Assembly: GCA_031264645.1 (NCBI GenBank)
Contig: JAISDR010000288.1
Coordinates: forward strand, 1 to 5,544
DNA length: 5,544 nucleotides
Origin: Prevotellaceae bacterium
GTDB lineage: Bacteria > Bacteroidota > Bacteroidia > Bacteroidales > UBA932
Reading direction: 5' to 3'
How positions within the stretch are numbered: the stretch's first letter is position 1; every line of letters begins with the position of its first letter. Both the position numbers and the translations under genes were made by a program. A model generated the notes under the pieces. The model worked only from the letters and a program-made list of their open reading frames with translations, ran no database searches and had not been told where the DNA came from. Positions 5,353-5,544 of the stretch are shown piece by piece.

Positions 5353-5544
5353 TCAGAATTGCGGGCGCAAGTATTTTTTGTCGAAATTCACCAGATAAAG
5401 CTGTTTGGTAGCGCGCGTTATAGCAGTATAAAACCATCTCAGGTCTTCGAAACTGAGATTATCGTCCGCAAAATAAGGACAGTCCAGAAAAACGCATTCC
5501 CATTGCCCGCCCTGTGACTTGTGACAGGTAACAGCGTATGCGAA
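5353..5544 (-). CDS. C-terminal end of a UvrD/RecD-like superfamily 1 DNA helicase (5' part outside window)
   Basis: The last 63 codons and the TGA stop (5355-5353) are present; the gene enters from the right edge. The fragment starts FAYAVTCHKSQGGQWE, helicase motif V of the UvrD_C_2 type, with the TCHKSQG signature. It later has DLRWFYTAITRATKQLYLVN, motif VI (YTAITRAT), which carries the arginine that contacts ATP. This pair is typical of RecD2/Dda-like 5'-3' helicases and of the short ATP-dependent RecD-like proteins common in Bacteroidetes. The protein stops about 15 residues after motif VI, so no extra C-terminal domain follows. The role is probably DNA repair or recombination. It faces the sigma gene tail to tail. 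Confidence 0.9.
   Translation of the reverse strand, partial: FAYAVTCHKSQGGQWECVFLDCPYFADDNLSFEDLRWFYTAITRATKQLYLVNFDKKYLRPQF

Noticed and set aside
5293..5517. Plus-strand 74-codon open frame after the sigma gene
   Set aside because: It is antisense to the helicase C-terminus, whose motifs V and VI are unmistakable, and its translation has no recognisable features.

Overview
The window looks like a chromosomal segment from a member of the Bacteroidetes, most likely the order Bacteroidales. Three things support this. Three genes have TAnnTTTG-type -7 promoter boxes close upstream of their starts. There is a UpxY-like NusG paralogue. There is also a secreted protein with a carboxypeptidase-regulatory-like domain followed by a DUF5686-type region. 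Genus cannot be read from the sequence. The menaquinone gene present belongs to the futalosine pathway.

Layout, left to right. Minus strand, 1-1699: mqnC (cyclic dehypoxanthine futalosine synthase) is followed after 17 bp by a DUF5686-type envelope protein that runs off the left edge, so the two probably form one transcript. 1700-2185 is a 486-bp gap without a credible gene. It holds three unrelated families of tandem repeats, all with a 21-bp period and all built around an inverted repeat, plus a separate 15-bp palindrome next to the mqnC promoter. Minus strand, 2186-3376: an MFS transporter very close to the fosmidomycin-resistance protein Fsr, with its own promoter box. Minus strand, 3431-3946: a UpxY/NusG-like antiterminator with no polysaccharide genes beside it. 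Plus strand, 4096-5300: a compact three-gene cluster of a small 2x[4Fe-4S] ferredoxin, a 122-residue two-helix membrane protein and an ECF-type sigma factor. The last two are separated by one base. Minus strand, 5353-5544: the C-terminal end of a UvrD/RecD-like (superfamily 1) helicase entering from the right edge, convergent with the sigma gene.

The window is mostly independent small transcription units: respiratory quinone synthesis plus an envelope protein, drug efflux, an elongation regulator, a sigma factor with a putative membrane partner, and a helicase. The most unusual part is the 1700-2185 gap. Two of its repeat families can pair both within a unit and across unit boundaries, and one family shows paired base changes that keep its symmetry.
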